Position numbers and translations under genes: made by a program. A stretch of 64,000 bases of DNA from an uncultured Bacteroidota bacterium (lineage in GTDB: Bacteria > Bacteroidota > Bacteroidia > Flavobacteriales > Flavobacteriaceae): the NCBI GenBank assembly GCA_902577515.1, contig CACGZJ010000005.1, positions 1-64,000 on the forward strand, read 5' to 3'. Every line of letters starts with the position of its first letter. Position 1 is the stretch's first letter. The notes under the pieces are model-generated. The model was not told the origin of the DNA and did not search any database. It saw only the letters and a list, made by a program, of their open reading frames with translations. Positions 54,447-63,231 of this stretch are shown one piece after another.

Positions 54447-54787
54447 TCTTTAATCCAATCCTTATACCCTTTTTTATAATGATATATCATTTTAAAACCT
54501 AAAGACTTCATCACGTGACTAGCCTTTGAACTTCTATTACCTGACATACAATATATAACGTAGGGTTTTTCTTTATCAAGCTTGTTTAGGTTATCTATAA
54601 ACTCCCTCTTTTGAAAGTCAATGTTAAAAGAGGATCTTATTTTGCCATCTTCAAATTCCTTTTCAGTCCTTAGATCAATGACCATTACTTTATCATTGAT
54701 AAGACTATTTACTTGATCTTTATTAATATCTTGAATAACAGGTGATTGAAGAAAAACTAATAGTATATAAAAAAAAAGTTTTAACAT
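54443..54787 (-). CDS. Periplasmic rhodanese-like domain protein
   Basis: 114 residues: an N-terminal hydrophobic stretch (FFYILLVFLQSPV), probably a signal peptide or anchor, and one rhodanese domain with VIDLRTEKEFEDGKI and the active-site loop YCMSGNRSSKASHVMKSLGF, which keeps the catalytic Cys. Such single-domain proteins carry sulfane sulfur or act in redox stress; the true substrate is unknown. It converges on purE with a 4-base overlap at the shared CTAG stop. Confidence 0.9.
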   Translation of the reverse strand: MLKLFFYILLVFLQSPVIQDINKDQVNSLINDKVMVIDLRTEKEFEDGKIRSSFNIDFQKREFIDNLNKLDKEKPYVIYCMSGNRSSKASHVMKSLGFKMIYHYKKGYKDWIKD

Positions 54788-54825
54788 TTAATGAACATTA
54801 TTATTATTATTTTCAATAATACATA

Positions 54826-54833
54826 TTTTTGCT
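54826..54833 (+). promoter_or_regulatory. gcvP promoter -7 box (TATTTTTG)
   Basis: Exact TAnnTTTG, 11 bases before the gcvP ATG at 54845, giving a leader of only a few bases. There is therefore no room for a glycine riboswitch. Confidence 0.5.
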
Positions 54834-54844
54834 AAAAACTTTTG

Positions 54845-57673
54845 ATGTTTAAGGAAAATTTTACTCGAAGACATATTGGACCAAACTCTTCTGAGTTAAA
54901 TAAAATTCTAGGTACAATTGGTGTCACATCTGTTGAACAACTTCTTGAGCAAACTATTCCTGAAAAGATTAGATTAAAAAATGACTTAAATATTCCAGAG
55001 GGTATTTCTGAAATGGAATTTTTAAAGGAGATAAAAAAATTATCATCTCTAAATCAGAAGTTTAAAACATACATTGGTCTTGGTTATCATGACACTTTCA
55101 CCCCCTCTGTTATTCAAAGAAATATTTTGGAAAATCCAGGATGGTATACAGCTTACACTCCCTATCAACCTGAAATTGCTCAGGGAAGACTTGAAGCTTT
55201 ATTAAATTTCCAAACAATGGTTTGCGATATTACTAAAATGGAAATAGCAAACGCCTCACTTTTGGATGAGGGTACTTCAGCCGCTGAAGCCATGATAATG
55301 ATGTATAATAATAGATCAAAAGATCAGAAGTCAACAAACCAAAATAAGTTTTATGTTGACTCTAACATCTTTCCACAAACTTTAGCTGTTCTATCAACAA
55401 GAGCTAAACCACTTGATATTGAATTAGTAGTAGGTGATATAAAAGAGTTAAATGAAAATGAGTTTTTTGGATGTATTATTCAATATCCTGGAAAGGATGG
55501 AAAACTGGAGGAGATAGATAATTTATTAGAATCAATAAATAATGAAAATCTTAAAGTAATAATTGCTGTTGATTTAATGTCAATAGTCTTGATTGAACCT
55601 CCTAATCCTGATAAAATTGATGTTGTTGTTGGAACAACTCAAAGATTTGGAATACCTCTTGGTTATGGAGGTCCTCATGCTGCTTTTTTTGCAACTAAAG
55701 AAAAATACAAAAGAAATATACCAGGAAGAATTATTGGCGTAACCAAGGACCTTGATGGTGATTATTCACTTAGGATGGCTCTTCAAACTAGAGAACAACA
55801 TATTAAAAGAGACAGAGCTACATCAAATATTTGTACTGCACAAGTTCTATTAGCAGTAATGGCTGGAATGTATGCAGTCTATCATGGTTCAGAAGGCTTA
55901 AAAGAAATTTCAAAATCAATTCACCTTAAGGCTGTTTATCTAAAAAGAAGTATAGAATCAGTTGGACTTCAAATTAAATATTCTAAATACTTTGACACAG
56001 TTACAGTCTTATGTGACTCAAAAAAAATTAAAGAATTAGCTGCTTTAAAAAAGATTAATTTCTGCTTTCTATCAAATAGTGAAATATCAATTTCTGTAAA
56101 TGAAAAAACTAATTTGAAAGATCTTAAAGAGATTATTTCAGTTTTTGAAGAGTTCACAAATAAAAAATCAACTATAAAGGAGTTCCCAACAGATATTGAA
56201 TTAATTAATGAAAGAAAATCTGAAATTTTATCTCATCCTGTTTTCAATTCATATCACTCTGAAACTTCATTAATGAGATATATAAAATCATTAGAGAATA
56301 AGGATTTATCTTTAACTCAGTCTATGATCTCACTTGGATCTTGTACTATGAAATTAAATTCAGCTTCAGAAATGATCCCATTAAGTTGGAGCGAGTGGAA
56401 TAGTATACATCCTTTTGTTCCTGTTGATCAAGCAAAAGGATATCACGAGGTAATAAATAGATTAGAAGGGTACCTTTCAGAAATTACAGGTTTTGCTGCA
56501 ACTTCATTACAACCAAATTCTGGTGCTCAAGGAGAATACAGTGGGTTAATGGTAATTAAATCTTATTTAGATAAAAAAGGTGATAGTCACAGAAACATAT
56601 GTCTAATTCCATCTTCTGCTCATGGAACTAATCCTGCATCAGCAATTATGGCTGGATTAGAAGTAGTAGTTATTAATACTGATGAGAGAGGAAATATTGA
56701 TATTGAAGATCTTAAAACTAAAGTAAACGAACATAAAGATAACCTTGCTGCATTAATGATTACTTACCCATCTACTCATGGAGTATTTGAATCTGAGATT
56801 CAATCAATTAATGACTTGATTCATCAAAATGGTGGTCAGGTATACATGGATGGTGCCAATATGAACGCACAGGTTGGATTGACTAGTCCAAAAATAATTG
56901 GCGCTGATGTTTGTCATTTGAATCTTCATAAAACTTTCTCTATTCCTCATGGGGGTGGTGGTCCAGGTGTTGGACCAATTTGTGTAGCAGAACATCTTAA
57001 AGAATTCCTTCCATCTAATCCATTAATTAAGACAGGTGGAGATGATTCACTTGAAGCAATTTCATCTGCACCCTGGGGATCTGCACTTGTTTGCCTTATA
57101 TCATACGGATATATAAGGATGTTAGGTAGAAATGGTATTAAAAAATCTACAGAAATTGCAATTGTAAATGCAAACTATTTGAAGACTAAACTCGAGAAAA
57201 ATTATAAAATACTTTACAGTGGAGAAAATGGAAGATCAGCACATGAATTTATTATAGATTGTAGAGATTTCAAAAAATATAATATTGAAGTTGTAGATAT
57301 TGCCAAAAGACTAATAGATTATGGATTTCATGCTCCAACAGTTTCATTTCCTGTTCCCGGTACTATGATGATTGAACCTACTGAAAGTGAAAATTTAAAT
57401 GAATTAGATAAATTTTGTGAAGCTCTTAATTCAATTTATACTGAGATTATTTCTGATGATGATTCCAAAAGGGAGATGCTCAGGAATTCTCCCCATACAT
57501 TAAAGATGTTGACATCGACTGACTGGCCATATAGTTATAGTAGAGAAGACGCCTCATTCCCTAAAAGCTATTTAAAAACTAATAAATTTTGGCCATCAGT
57601 TAGAAGAGTAGATGAAGCTTATGGTGACAGGAATTTAATTTGTAGCTGCCCTCCTATAGAGACTTATCAATAA
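54845..57673 (+). CDS. gcvP: Glycine dehydrogenase (decarboxylating), P-protein
   Basis: PLP enzyme of the glycine cleavage system: decarboxylates glycine and passes the aminomethyl group to lipoyl-GcvH. 942 residues, the fused single-chain type (N- and C-half both present). N-terminal FTRRHIGP, middle GLGYHDTFTPSVIQRNILENPGWYTAYTPYQPEI (first half), SLGSCTMKLNSASEMIP, and the PLP lysine in HLNLHKTFSIPHGGGGPGVGPI. ATG at 54845 is chosen over the adjoining TTG. gcvT and gcvH are not in this window. A FabH-like gene follows after 18 bases. Confidence 0.97.
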   Translation: MFKENFTRRHIGPNSSELNKILGTIGVTSVEQLLEQTIPEKIRLKNDLNIPEGISEMEFLKEIKKLSSLNQKFKTYIGLGYHDTFTPSVIQRNILENPGWYTAYTPYQPEIAQGRLEALLNFQTMVCDITKMEIANASLLDEGTSAAEAMIMMYNNRSKDQKSTNQNKFYVDSNIFPQTLAVLSTRAKPLDIELVVGDIKELNENEFFGCIIQYPGKDGKLEEIDNLLESINNENLKVIIAVDLMSIVLIEPPNPDKIDVVVGTTQRFGIPLGYGGPHAAFFATKEKYKRNIPGRIIGVTKDLDGDYSLRMALQTREQHIKRDRATSNICTAQVLLAVMAGMYAVYHGSEGLKEISKSIHLKAVYLKRSIESVGLQIKYSKYFDTVTVLCDSKKIKELAALKKINFCFLSNSEISISVNEKTNLKDLKEIISVFEEFTNKKSTIKEFPTDIELINERKSEILSHPVFNSYHSETSLMRYIKSLENKDLSLTQSMISLGSCTMKLNSASEMIPLSWSEWNSIHPFVPVDQAKGYHEVINRLEGYLSEITGFAATSLQPNSGAQGEYSGLMVIKSYLDKKGDSHRNICLIPSSAHGTNPASAIMAGLEVVVINTDERGNIDIEDLKTKVNEHKDNLAALMITYPSTHGVFESEIQSINDLIHQNGGQVYMDGANMNAQVGLTSPKIIGADVCHLNLHKTFSIPHGGGGPGVGPICVAEHLKEFLPSNPLIKTGGDDSLEAISSAPWGSALVCLISYGYIRMLGRNGIKKSTEIAIVNANYLKTKLEKNYKILYSGENGRSAHEFIIDCRDFKKYNIEVVDIAKRLIDYGFHAPTVSFPVPGTMMIEPTESENLNELDKFCEALNSIYTEIISDDDSKREMLRNSPHTLKMLTSTDWPYSYSREDASFPKSYLKTNKFWPSVRRVDEAYGDRNLICSCPPIETYQ

Positions 57674-57691
57674 TTTAAGTAATTTTATAAA

Positions 57692-58762
57692 ATGAACTAC
57701 AGAATAACTGGTACAGGAAGCTGCACACCAGATATCACAAAGAAAAATTCAGATTTTCTTAAGAATAAATTTCTCGATAGAGATGGGAGTGATATTCAAA
57801 GTTCAAATCCAGAAATAATCGAAAAGTTTAAGTCTATAACTGGTATTACTGAGCGAAGGTATGCTTCTAATGAAATAAATTGTTCTGACTTAGCAACAGA
57901 TGCTGCACGAAGTGCAATTGTTGATTCAAAAATTGATCAAGAAACTTTAGACTATATTATTGTCGCTCATAATGCAGGAGATATTTCATGTAATAGTGGA
58001 CAAGTAGATACACTTCCTTCAATTGCTTCAAAAGTTAAAGCAAAACTTAAAATTAAAAATCCAAATTGTGTAGCATATGATATTATTTGTGGTTGTCCAG
58101 GTTGGGTAGAAGGAATGATTCAAGCAAAATCTTTTATTAACTCTGGAATGGCAAGTAAATGTTTAATAATTGGATGTGACACACTTTCAAGAATTCTAGA
58201 CGAAAACGATAGAGACTCAATGATATATGCAGATGGATCTGGTGCTACAATATTAGAAAAAGACACTTCTTATGATGGGGGAATATTATCTCATAAATCT
58301 GCAACTTTTACCTATGAGGGTGAAAATGATTTTATATTCTATGGCTCATCATATGATAAAGAATTAAGAGAGAGTAGCGATCAGAAGTTTATCAAAATGC
58401 AGGGTAGAAAAGTATATGAATTTGCACTTACGAATGTTCCAATAGCCATGAAATCATGTTTTGATGAGTCTAAATGTAATATTGACGATCTTAAAAAAAT
58501 ATTTATTCATCAAGCTAATAAAAAAATGGATGAAGCAATTATTAAGAGATTTTATAGACTCTATAAAAGTTCTGCACCAAAAGATGTTCTTCCAATGAAC
58601 ATTGAAGAATTTGGCAATAGCTCAGTAGCTACAATTCCAACTCTTTTTGATATAGTTAAAAGAAATAACTATGGAGGACATGTCTTAAATAAAGGAGATG
58701 TAATAATGTTTGCAAGTGTAGGAGCAGGTATGAATATAAATGCTATAACCTATAAGATTTAA
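57692..58762 (+). CDS. 3-oxoacyl-ACP synthase III family protein (FabH-like)
   Basis: Thiolase-fold condensing enzyme, 356 residues. The Cys-His-Asn triad is present: YDIICGCPGWVEGM (Cys), FIHQANKKMDEAI (His) and EEFGNSSVATIPTLF (Asn). N-terminal ITGITERRYASNEINCSDLATDAA is typical of the family. FabH starts fatty-acid synthesis, but Bacteroidota have several paralogues, some making other lipids; with an MlaE/MlaF-type transporter immediately downstream (5-base gap), a lipid-related role is plausible. I leave the symbol blank. Confidence 0.88.
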   Translation: MNYRITGTGSCTPDITKKNSDFLKNKFLDRDGSDIQSSNPEIIEKFKSITGITERRYASNEINCSDLATDAARSAIVDSKIDQETLDYIIVAHNAGDISCNSGQVDTLPSIASKVKAKLKIKNPNCVAYDIICGCPGWVEGMIQAKSFINSGMASKCLIIGCDTLSRILDENDRDSMIYADGSGATILEKDTSYDGGILSHKSATFTYEGENDFIFYGSSYDKELRESSDQKFIKMQGRKVYEFALTNVPIAMKSCFDESKCNIDDLKKIFIHQANKKMDEAIIKRFYRLYKSSAPKDVLPMNIEEFGNSSVATIPTLFDIVKRNNYGGHVLNKGDVIMFASVGAGMNINAITYKI

Positions 58763-58767
58763 TCATA

Positions 58768-59505
58768 ATGAAACTTTTTTTTCATATAGGTAGGTATTTC
58801 TTAATGATTAAATACACTTTTACAAAATTTACTAAGTGGAATGTTTTAAAAAAATTAATTATTCAAGAGATTGATGATCTCATTATTGGCTCAATTTGGA
58901 TTGTAGCTTTCATGTCTTTTTTAGTGGGAGGCGTCGTTGCAATTCAGACTGCGCTTAATATCGAGAGTCCTTTTCTACCTGGAAATCTTATTGGATTTGC
59001 AACAAGACAATCAGTAATTCTAGAATTTGCTCCAACTTTAATTTCTATAATTATGGCAGGAAAGGTTGGATCTTTTATTACATCTAGCATTGGAACTATG
59101 AGAGTGACAGAGCAAATAGATGCTCTGGAAGTAATGGGTGTTAATTCATTTAATTATCTAATTTTTCCTAAAATTATTTCTTTAATGTTATATCCCTTTT
59201 TAATTACTTTAGCAATGTTTCTAGGAATACTAGGTGGTTACGTAGCAAGTGTTTATGCAGGATTTTCTACAAGTTTTGATTTTATTCAAGGAATTCAACT
59301 AGATTTTAAAGTGTTTCACGTAATATATGCATATATAAAGACAACATTATTTGCATTTATTTTAGCTACAATTCCATCTTATCACGGATTCTTTATGAAA
59401 GGTGGTGCATTGGAAGTTGGTAAAGCAAGTAATATATCTTTTGTTTGGACAAGTATAGTAATTATCATAATTAACTTTGTTGTAACTCAACTTTTATTAG
59501 CCTAA
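58768..59505 (+). CDS. MlaE-family ABC transporter permease
   Basis: 245 residues with about five membrane helices. Signatures of the MlaE/TGD1 family: GGVVAIQTALNIES, TRQSVILEFAPTLISIIMAGKVGSFITSSIGTMRVTEQIDALEVMGVNSF and MKGGALEVGKASN. Family members move phospholipids between inner and outer membrane. It overlaps the ATPase gene by 1 base. The usual third component, the MCE-domain lipid-binding MlaD, is not adjacent. Confidence 0.92.
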   Translation: MKLFFHIGRYFLMIKYTFTKFTKWNVLKKLIIQEIDDLIIGSIWIVAFMSFLVGGVVAIQTALNIESPFLPGNLIGFATRQSVILEFAPTLISIIMAGKVGSFITSSIGTMRVTEQIDALEVMGVNSFNYLIFPKIISLMLYPFLITLAMFLGILGGYVASVYAGFSTSFDFIQGIQLDFKVFHVIYAYIKTTLFAFILATIPSYHGFFMKGGALEVGKASNISFVWTSIVIIIINFVVTQLLLA

Positions 59506-60260
59506 TGATTAAAGTAGAAGAAATATCAAAATCATTTGACGGAATTGAAATTTTGAAAGAAATTTCAACTGTTTTTGATAAGGGAAAGACTAATCTAATA
59601 ATTGGTCAGAGTGGATCAGGAAAAACTGTTTTAATGAAATGTCTTTTAGGACTCCTTGAGGTAGAAAGAGGAAATATTTATTTTGATAATGAAAGATTCG
59701 ATAAAGATAATATATCAGCATTAGCTAACTTAAGGAAAGAAGTTGGAACTGTTTTCCAAGGAAGTGCTTTATTTGATTCAATGACTGTATTAGAAAATAT
59801 TATTTTTCCAATGAAGATGTTTTCAAGTAAAACTGATGAAGAGATGTTATTCAGAGCTCAAGAAGTAATTAATAGAGTTGACTTAAAAGATGCTGATAAT
59901 AAATATCCTTCTGAAATATCTGGCGGAATGAAAAAAAGGGTTGCAATTGCACGAGCTATTGTTTTAAATCCAAAGTATCTTTTTTGTGACGAGCCTAATT
60001 CTGGACTTGATCCAAAGACAGCTATAATAATTGATAAGTTAATTCAAGAGATAACAATTGAGTACAATATCACTACTGTCATAAATACTCATGACATGAA
60101 TTCAGTTATGGAAATTGGAGATAAAATTATTTTTTTAGTTCAAGGAGAAAAAGTCTGGGAAGGAAATAACAAAGAAATTCTAAAGACCAATAACAAACTA
60201 GTTAACGACTTTGTCTATTCTTCTGAATTACTTAGAAAAGTTGGAAAATTAGGGAGTTGA
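59505..60260 (+). CDS. ABC transporter ATP-binding protein, MlaF type
   Basis: 251 residues. Walker A IIGQSGSGKTVLMKCLLGLL, Q-loop VGTVFQGSALFDSMTVLENI, signature ISGGMKKRVAIARAIVLNPKYL, Walker B LFCDEPNSGLDPKTA and H-loop VINTHDMNSV. GALFDS-type SALFDSMTV and PNSGLDP are characteristic of the MlaF subgroup. Partner of the permease at 58768. Its last 12 bases overlap the convergent SDR gene. Confidence 0.93.
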   Translation: MIKVEEISKSFDGIEILKEISTVFDKGKTNLIIGQSGSGKTVLMKCLLGLLEVERGNIYFDNERFDKDNISALANLRKEVGTVFQGSALFDSMTVLENIIFPMKMFSSKTDEEMLFRAQEVINRVDLKDADNKYPSEISGGMKKRVAIARAIVLNPKYLFCDEPNSGLDPKTAIIIDKLIQEITIEYNITTVINTHDMNSVMEIGDKIIFLVQGEKVWEGNNKEILKTNNKLVNDFVYSSELLRKVGKLGS

Positions 60261-60920
60261 GTTTGAAACAGATATAAGTTTTCCATTAAATAATTTACCA
60301 CCATTTAAAGCAAAATCTAAAATATAACTTGCCATTTCAATAGGATTTGTTTGTGCAACATACTCAGGAAAAGCCTCTTTCAGCATCTTTGTTTGTACAG
60401 CACCTAGAGCAAGAACATTAAAAGAAGGGCCATTTGGAAATTCCTCTGCTAATACTTCAGTTAAAGCAATAACTGCAGCCTTGCTGCTTGAGTATACTGA
60501 TAGACCAGGAAATTTTTTTGAACCATTTACACCTCCAATACTACTTATATTTATCACATGGCCTGACTTATTAATTATTGGTAAAAGCAATCTTGTAATT
60601 TGAGCTAAACCAAAAACATTTACATCGTATGTTTGCTTAAAGGACTCATATGAAGTTTTATCAAAGGTTTCATTTTTAAGATGACCTGCATTATTGATTA
60701 AAAAGTCAATGTTAACTTTTTTACTTTTCAAATCTTCAACTAAATTATTTAATTGATCATTATCTGTTATATCAACTGAATAACAATCAATTCCTTTAAT
60801 ATTTTCAAGAGGCTTAGAATTTCTTGACACAGATATAACTTTATATTTAAGCTTAAGAGCCTGAACGCATATTTCATAGCCTATACCAGAGCTTGTTCCG
60901 GATACAAGGATAGTTTTCAT
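60249..60920 (-). CDS. Short-chain dehydrogenase/reductase (SDR family)
   Basis: 223 residues, classical SDR: cofactor loop VSGTSSGIGYEIC (TGxxxGIG variant with Ser), NNAG in LINNAGHLKN, catalytic Ser in INISSIGGV and the Y-x-x-x-K as YSSSKAAV. Arg/Ser after the first strand (SVSRNSKPL) suggests NADPH preference. The substrate is unknown. It starts at the last base of the E2 stop codon and so is co-transcribed with pyruvate dehydrogenase genes, though no functional tie is evident. Confidence 0.9.
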   Translation of the reverse strand: MKTILVSGTSSGIGYEICVQALKLKYKVISVSRNSKPLENIKGIDCYSVDITDNDQLNNLVEDLKSKKVNIDFLINNAGHLKNETFDKTSYESFKQTYDVNVFGLAQITRLLLPIINKSGHVINISSIGGVNGSKKFPGLSVYSSSKAAVIALTEVLAEEFPNGPSFNVLALGAVQTKMLKEAFPEYVAQTNPIEMASYILDFALNGGKLFNGKLISVSNSTP

Positions 60921-62152
60921 TAAATTAGAATTGAGACTGGATTTTCAATATAATCTTTCAAAGTTTTTAGAAACAATGAACCAGTAGCGCCATCAACTGT
61001 TCTATGATCACATGCTAATGTTAATTTCATAGTGTTTCCAACGACTATCTCTGAATTTTTAACTATTGGTTTTTGAATTATTGCACCAATTGAAAGTATC
61101 GCAGAATTAGGTTGATTAATTATTGATGTAAAACTTTCTATACCAAACATACCAAGATTAGATATAGTGAATGTACTTCCTTCAATTTCTGATGGATTTA
61201 ATTTTTTATTTTTTGCTCTTTCTGCAAAGTCTTTTATTTCTGAATTAATCTCAGAAAGATCTTTGGAGTTTGCAAACTTAACAACAGGAACTACCAGACC
61301 ATCTTCAACAGCAACAGCAACACCAAGATGAACATGCTCACTAAATAAAATTTTATCATCATACCATCTAGAATTAACTTTTGGATGGTTAGCAAGAGAA
61401 AGTGCAACAGCCTTAGCTATAATATCGTTAAATGAGATTTTTATGTTTTGAGTATTTATAAATTGCTGCCTAAATGATATCATGTTGTCCATTTCCAGCT
61501 CAATGTTTAAGTAGTAATGAGGTGCTGAAAATTTTGAATCAGACAATCTCTTTGCAATAGCTTTTCTCATAGTATTGTTAGGAATCTCATATGATGATTC
61601 TTTAACATGAGGCTTTGGTTGAGTAAAATGACTGTAATTTGAGGGTTTATATGAGTCTATATCTCTCTTTATAATTCTTCCATTATCACCAGTCCCTTTA
61701 ATTAATGAAATATCTATTTCCTTTTCAGATGCAAGTTTTTTTGCTAATGGTGAAATAAGTATTCTTCCATTGGAGTCAGACTTTTGTTGATCTTGAGTTA
61801 TTGGCTTTGGCTCCTCTTTAACCTCTACTTTTGGCTCCTCTTTAACCTCTACTTTTGGCTCCTCTTTAACCTCTGGCTTTGAATCACCTTTGATTAGAGA
61901 CGATATATCTTCTCCTTTTGAACCTATTACAGCAATTATACTATCTACAGGAGCTGTAGAACCCTCATCTATTCCTATATGAAGAAGAACTCCATCATGA
62001 AAAGATTCAAATTCCATTGTAGCCTTATCTGTCTCAATTTCTGCTAAAATCTCACCTTCCTTAACATCGTCACCAACTTTTTTGAACCATTTTGCAAGAG
62101 TACCCTCCTCCATAGTATCACTTAGTCTTGGCATATTTATAACCTCAGCCAT
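60920..62152 (-). CDS. pdhC: Pyruvate dehydrogenase E2: dihydrolipoyllysine acetyltransferase
   Basis: Core of the pyruvate dehydrogenase complex. 410 residues: one lipoyl domain (lipoyl Lys43 in ETDKATMEFES), a linker with three tandem copies of an 8-residue VKEEPKVE-type repeat (about residues 91-114), a peripheral subunit-binding domain (ISPLAKKLASEKEIDISLIKGTG...) and the catalytic domain ending with ACDHRTVDGATGSLF, which holds the His-x-x-x-Asp-Gly active site. Flavobacterial E2 proteins I recall are about 540 residues with two lipoyl domains; this one has a single domain. It follows E1-alpha by 1 base. Confidence 0.93.
   Translation of the reverse strand: MAEVINMPRLSDTMEEGTLAKWFKKVGDDVKEGEILAEIETDKATMEFESFHDGVLLHIGIDEGSTAPVDSIIAVIGSKGEDISSLIKGDSKPEVKEEPKVEVKEEPKVEVKEEPKPITQDQQKSDSNGRILISPLAKKLASEKEIDISLIKGTGDNGRIIKRDIDSYKPSNYSHFTQPKPHVKESSYEIPNNTMRKAIAKRLSDSKFSAPHYYLNIELEMDNMISFRQQFINTQNIKISFNDIIAKAVALSLANHPKVNSRWYDDKILFSEHVHLGVAVAVEDGLVVPVVKFANSKDLSEINSEIKDFAERAKNKKLNPSEIEGSTFTISNLGMFGIESFTSIINQPNSAILSIGAIIQKPIVKNSEIVVGNTMKLTLACDHRTVDGATGSLFLKTLKDYIENPVSILI
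61809..61880 (-). repeat. Three tandem 24-bp repeats encoding the E2 linker
   Basis: On the plus strand GGCTCCTCTTTAACCTCTAC plus TTTT is repeated at 61809-61832 and 61833-61856, with a third copy at 61857-61880 differing by two bases. In frame it encodes the Lys/Glu/Pro/Val repeats of the flexible linker after the lipoyl domain. Such repeats expand and contract by slippage. Confidence 0.9.
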
Positions 62153-62153
62153 A

Positions 62154-63155
62154 TTAATCTAATTTATGTTTAATAAATGGATAATCATTTTGCTCGTAAA
62201 CAACATCATACATAACAGAAGTATCTGGAAATGGCGATGACTCTGAAAACTCCTCACACTCTATAATTATTTTTTTAACTTTTTTATCAATTTTTTCAAT
62301 ATCAGATTTAGTTCCATATTTCTTTGAGATAATAATTTTTTCAACCTGAGTAATTGGGTCAATTTTTCTATACTCTTCGACTTCTTCTTTAGTTCTATAC
62401 TGTTGAGCATCAGACATTGAGTGACCTCTATACCTATAAGTTTTTACATCGAGAAGTGAAGGACCCTTACCAGCTCTAGCATGTTTTACACATTTATCAA
62501 TTACCTCGGCAACTTTAACTGGGTCCATACCATCTACTGGCATTGAAGGCATTTCGTATGGCTCACCTAATTTCCAAAGATCTTCCTGACTTGTTGTTCT
62601 TGATACTGATGTTCCCATAGCATAACCATTATTTTCAACTATATAAATAACAGGGAGTTTCCATAAAGCTGCAAGATTAATTGACTCATGAAATGATCCT
62701 TGTCTAATAGCACCATCACCTAGAAAACATAGAGTAACACTATCTCTTTTAAAATATTTATCACCAAAAGCAATACCAGTACCTAATGGTATCTGACCTC
62801 CAACAATTCCATGACCACCAAAAAAATTATATTTTTTTGAAAAAATATGCATTGAGCCACCTAATCCTCCAGATGTACCAGTTGCTTTACCGAATAATTC
62901 TGCCATTACAAATTTTGGATCTTCTCCTAAACCTATTGCATGAACATGACTTCTATATGAACTAATCATTCTGTCCTTTTTAGGATCTATAGAATGAAGA
63001 CAGCCAGCAAGAACTGCCTCTTGGCCATTATAAAGATGTAGAAAACCTCTTATCTTTTGTTGAATATACTTAGCAGCAAGTTTATCCTCAAACTTTCTCC
63101 ATAAAAGCATATTTTCATACCAATCTAGATAAGTCTTTCCAGTAATTTTTTTCAT
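62154..63155 (-). CDS. pdhA: Pyruvate dehydrogenase E1 component, alpha subunit
   Basis: Thiamine-diphosphate-dependent decarboxylation of pyruvate, with a separate beta subunit not in this window. 333 residues: LWRKFEDKLAAKYIQQKIRGFLHLYNGQEAV, SYRSHVHAIGLG, GGLGGSMHIF, HGIVGGQIPLGTGIAFG, the ThDP motif GDGAIRQGSFHESINLAALWKLPVIYIVENNGYAMGT, and TYRYRGHSMSDAQQYR with the regulatory-loop Ser. ATG at 63155 is selected: the 28 extra upstream codons in frame are unlike the family and contain the promoter. Confidence 0.96.
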   Translation of the reverse strand: MKKITGKTYLDWYENMLLWRKFEDKLAAKYIQQKIRGFLHLYNGQEAVLAGCLHSIDPKKDRMISSYRSHVHAIGLGEDPKFVMAELFGKATGTSGGLGGSMHIFSKKYNFFGGHGIVGGQIPLGTGIAFGDKYFKRDSVTLCFLGDGAIRQGSFHESINLAALWKLPVIYIVENNGYAMGTSVSRTTSQEDLWKLGEPYEMPSMPVDGMDPVKVAEVIDKCVKHARAGKGPSLLDVKTYRYRGHSMSDAQQYRTKEEVEEYRKIDPITQVEKIIISKKYGTKSDIEKIDKKVKKIIIECEEFSESSPFPDTSVMYDVVYEQNDYPFIKHKLD

Positions 63156-63190
63156 ATTATAAAGTTGAAGTCTGTAATCAAAAGACCCAG

Positions 63191-63221
63191 CAAAAATACT
63201 GATTTCTTTAGTATATTGCAA
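63191..63221 (-). promoter_or_regulatory. pdhA promoter: TTG-N20-TATTTTTG
   Basis: On the minus strand TTG (63221-63219), 20 bases, TATTTTTG (63198-63191), then about 35 bases to the pdhA ATG. A full flavobacterial promoter. It lies in the divergent pdhA-murF gap. Confidence 0.65.
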
Positions 63222-63231
63222 TAAAATAAGG

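Noticed and set aside
54788..54844. Possible glycine riboswitch before gcvP
   Set aside because: The -7 box lies 11 bases before the start codon, so the leader is far too short, and no conserved riboswitch core is seen.
61809..61880. 24-bp tandem repeats as a possible mobile or regulatory repeat
   Set aside because: They are in frame inside the E2 gene and encode the flexible linker.
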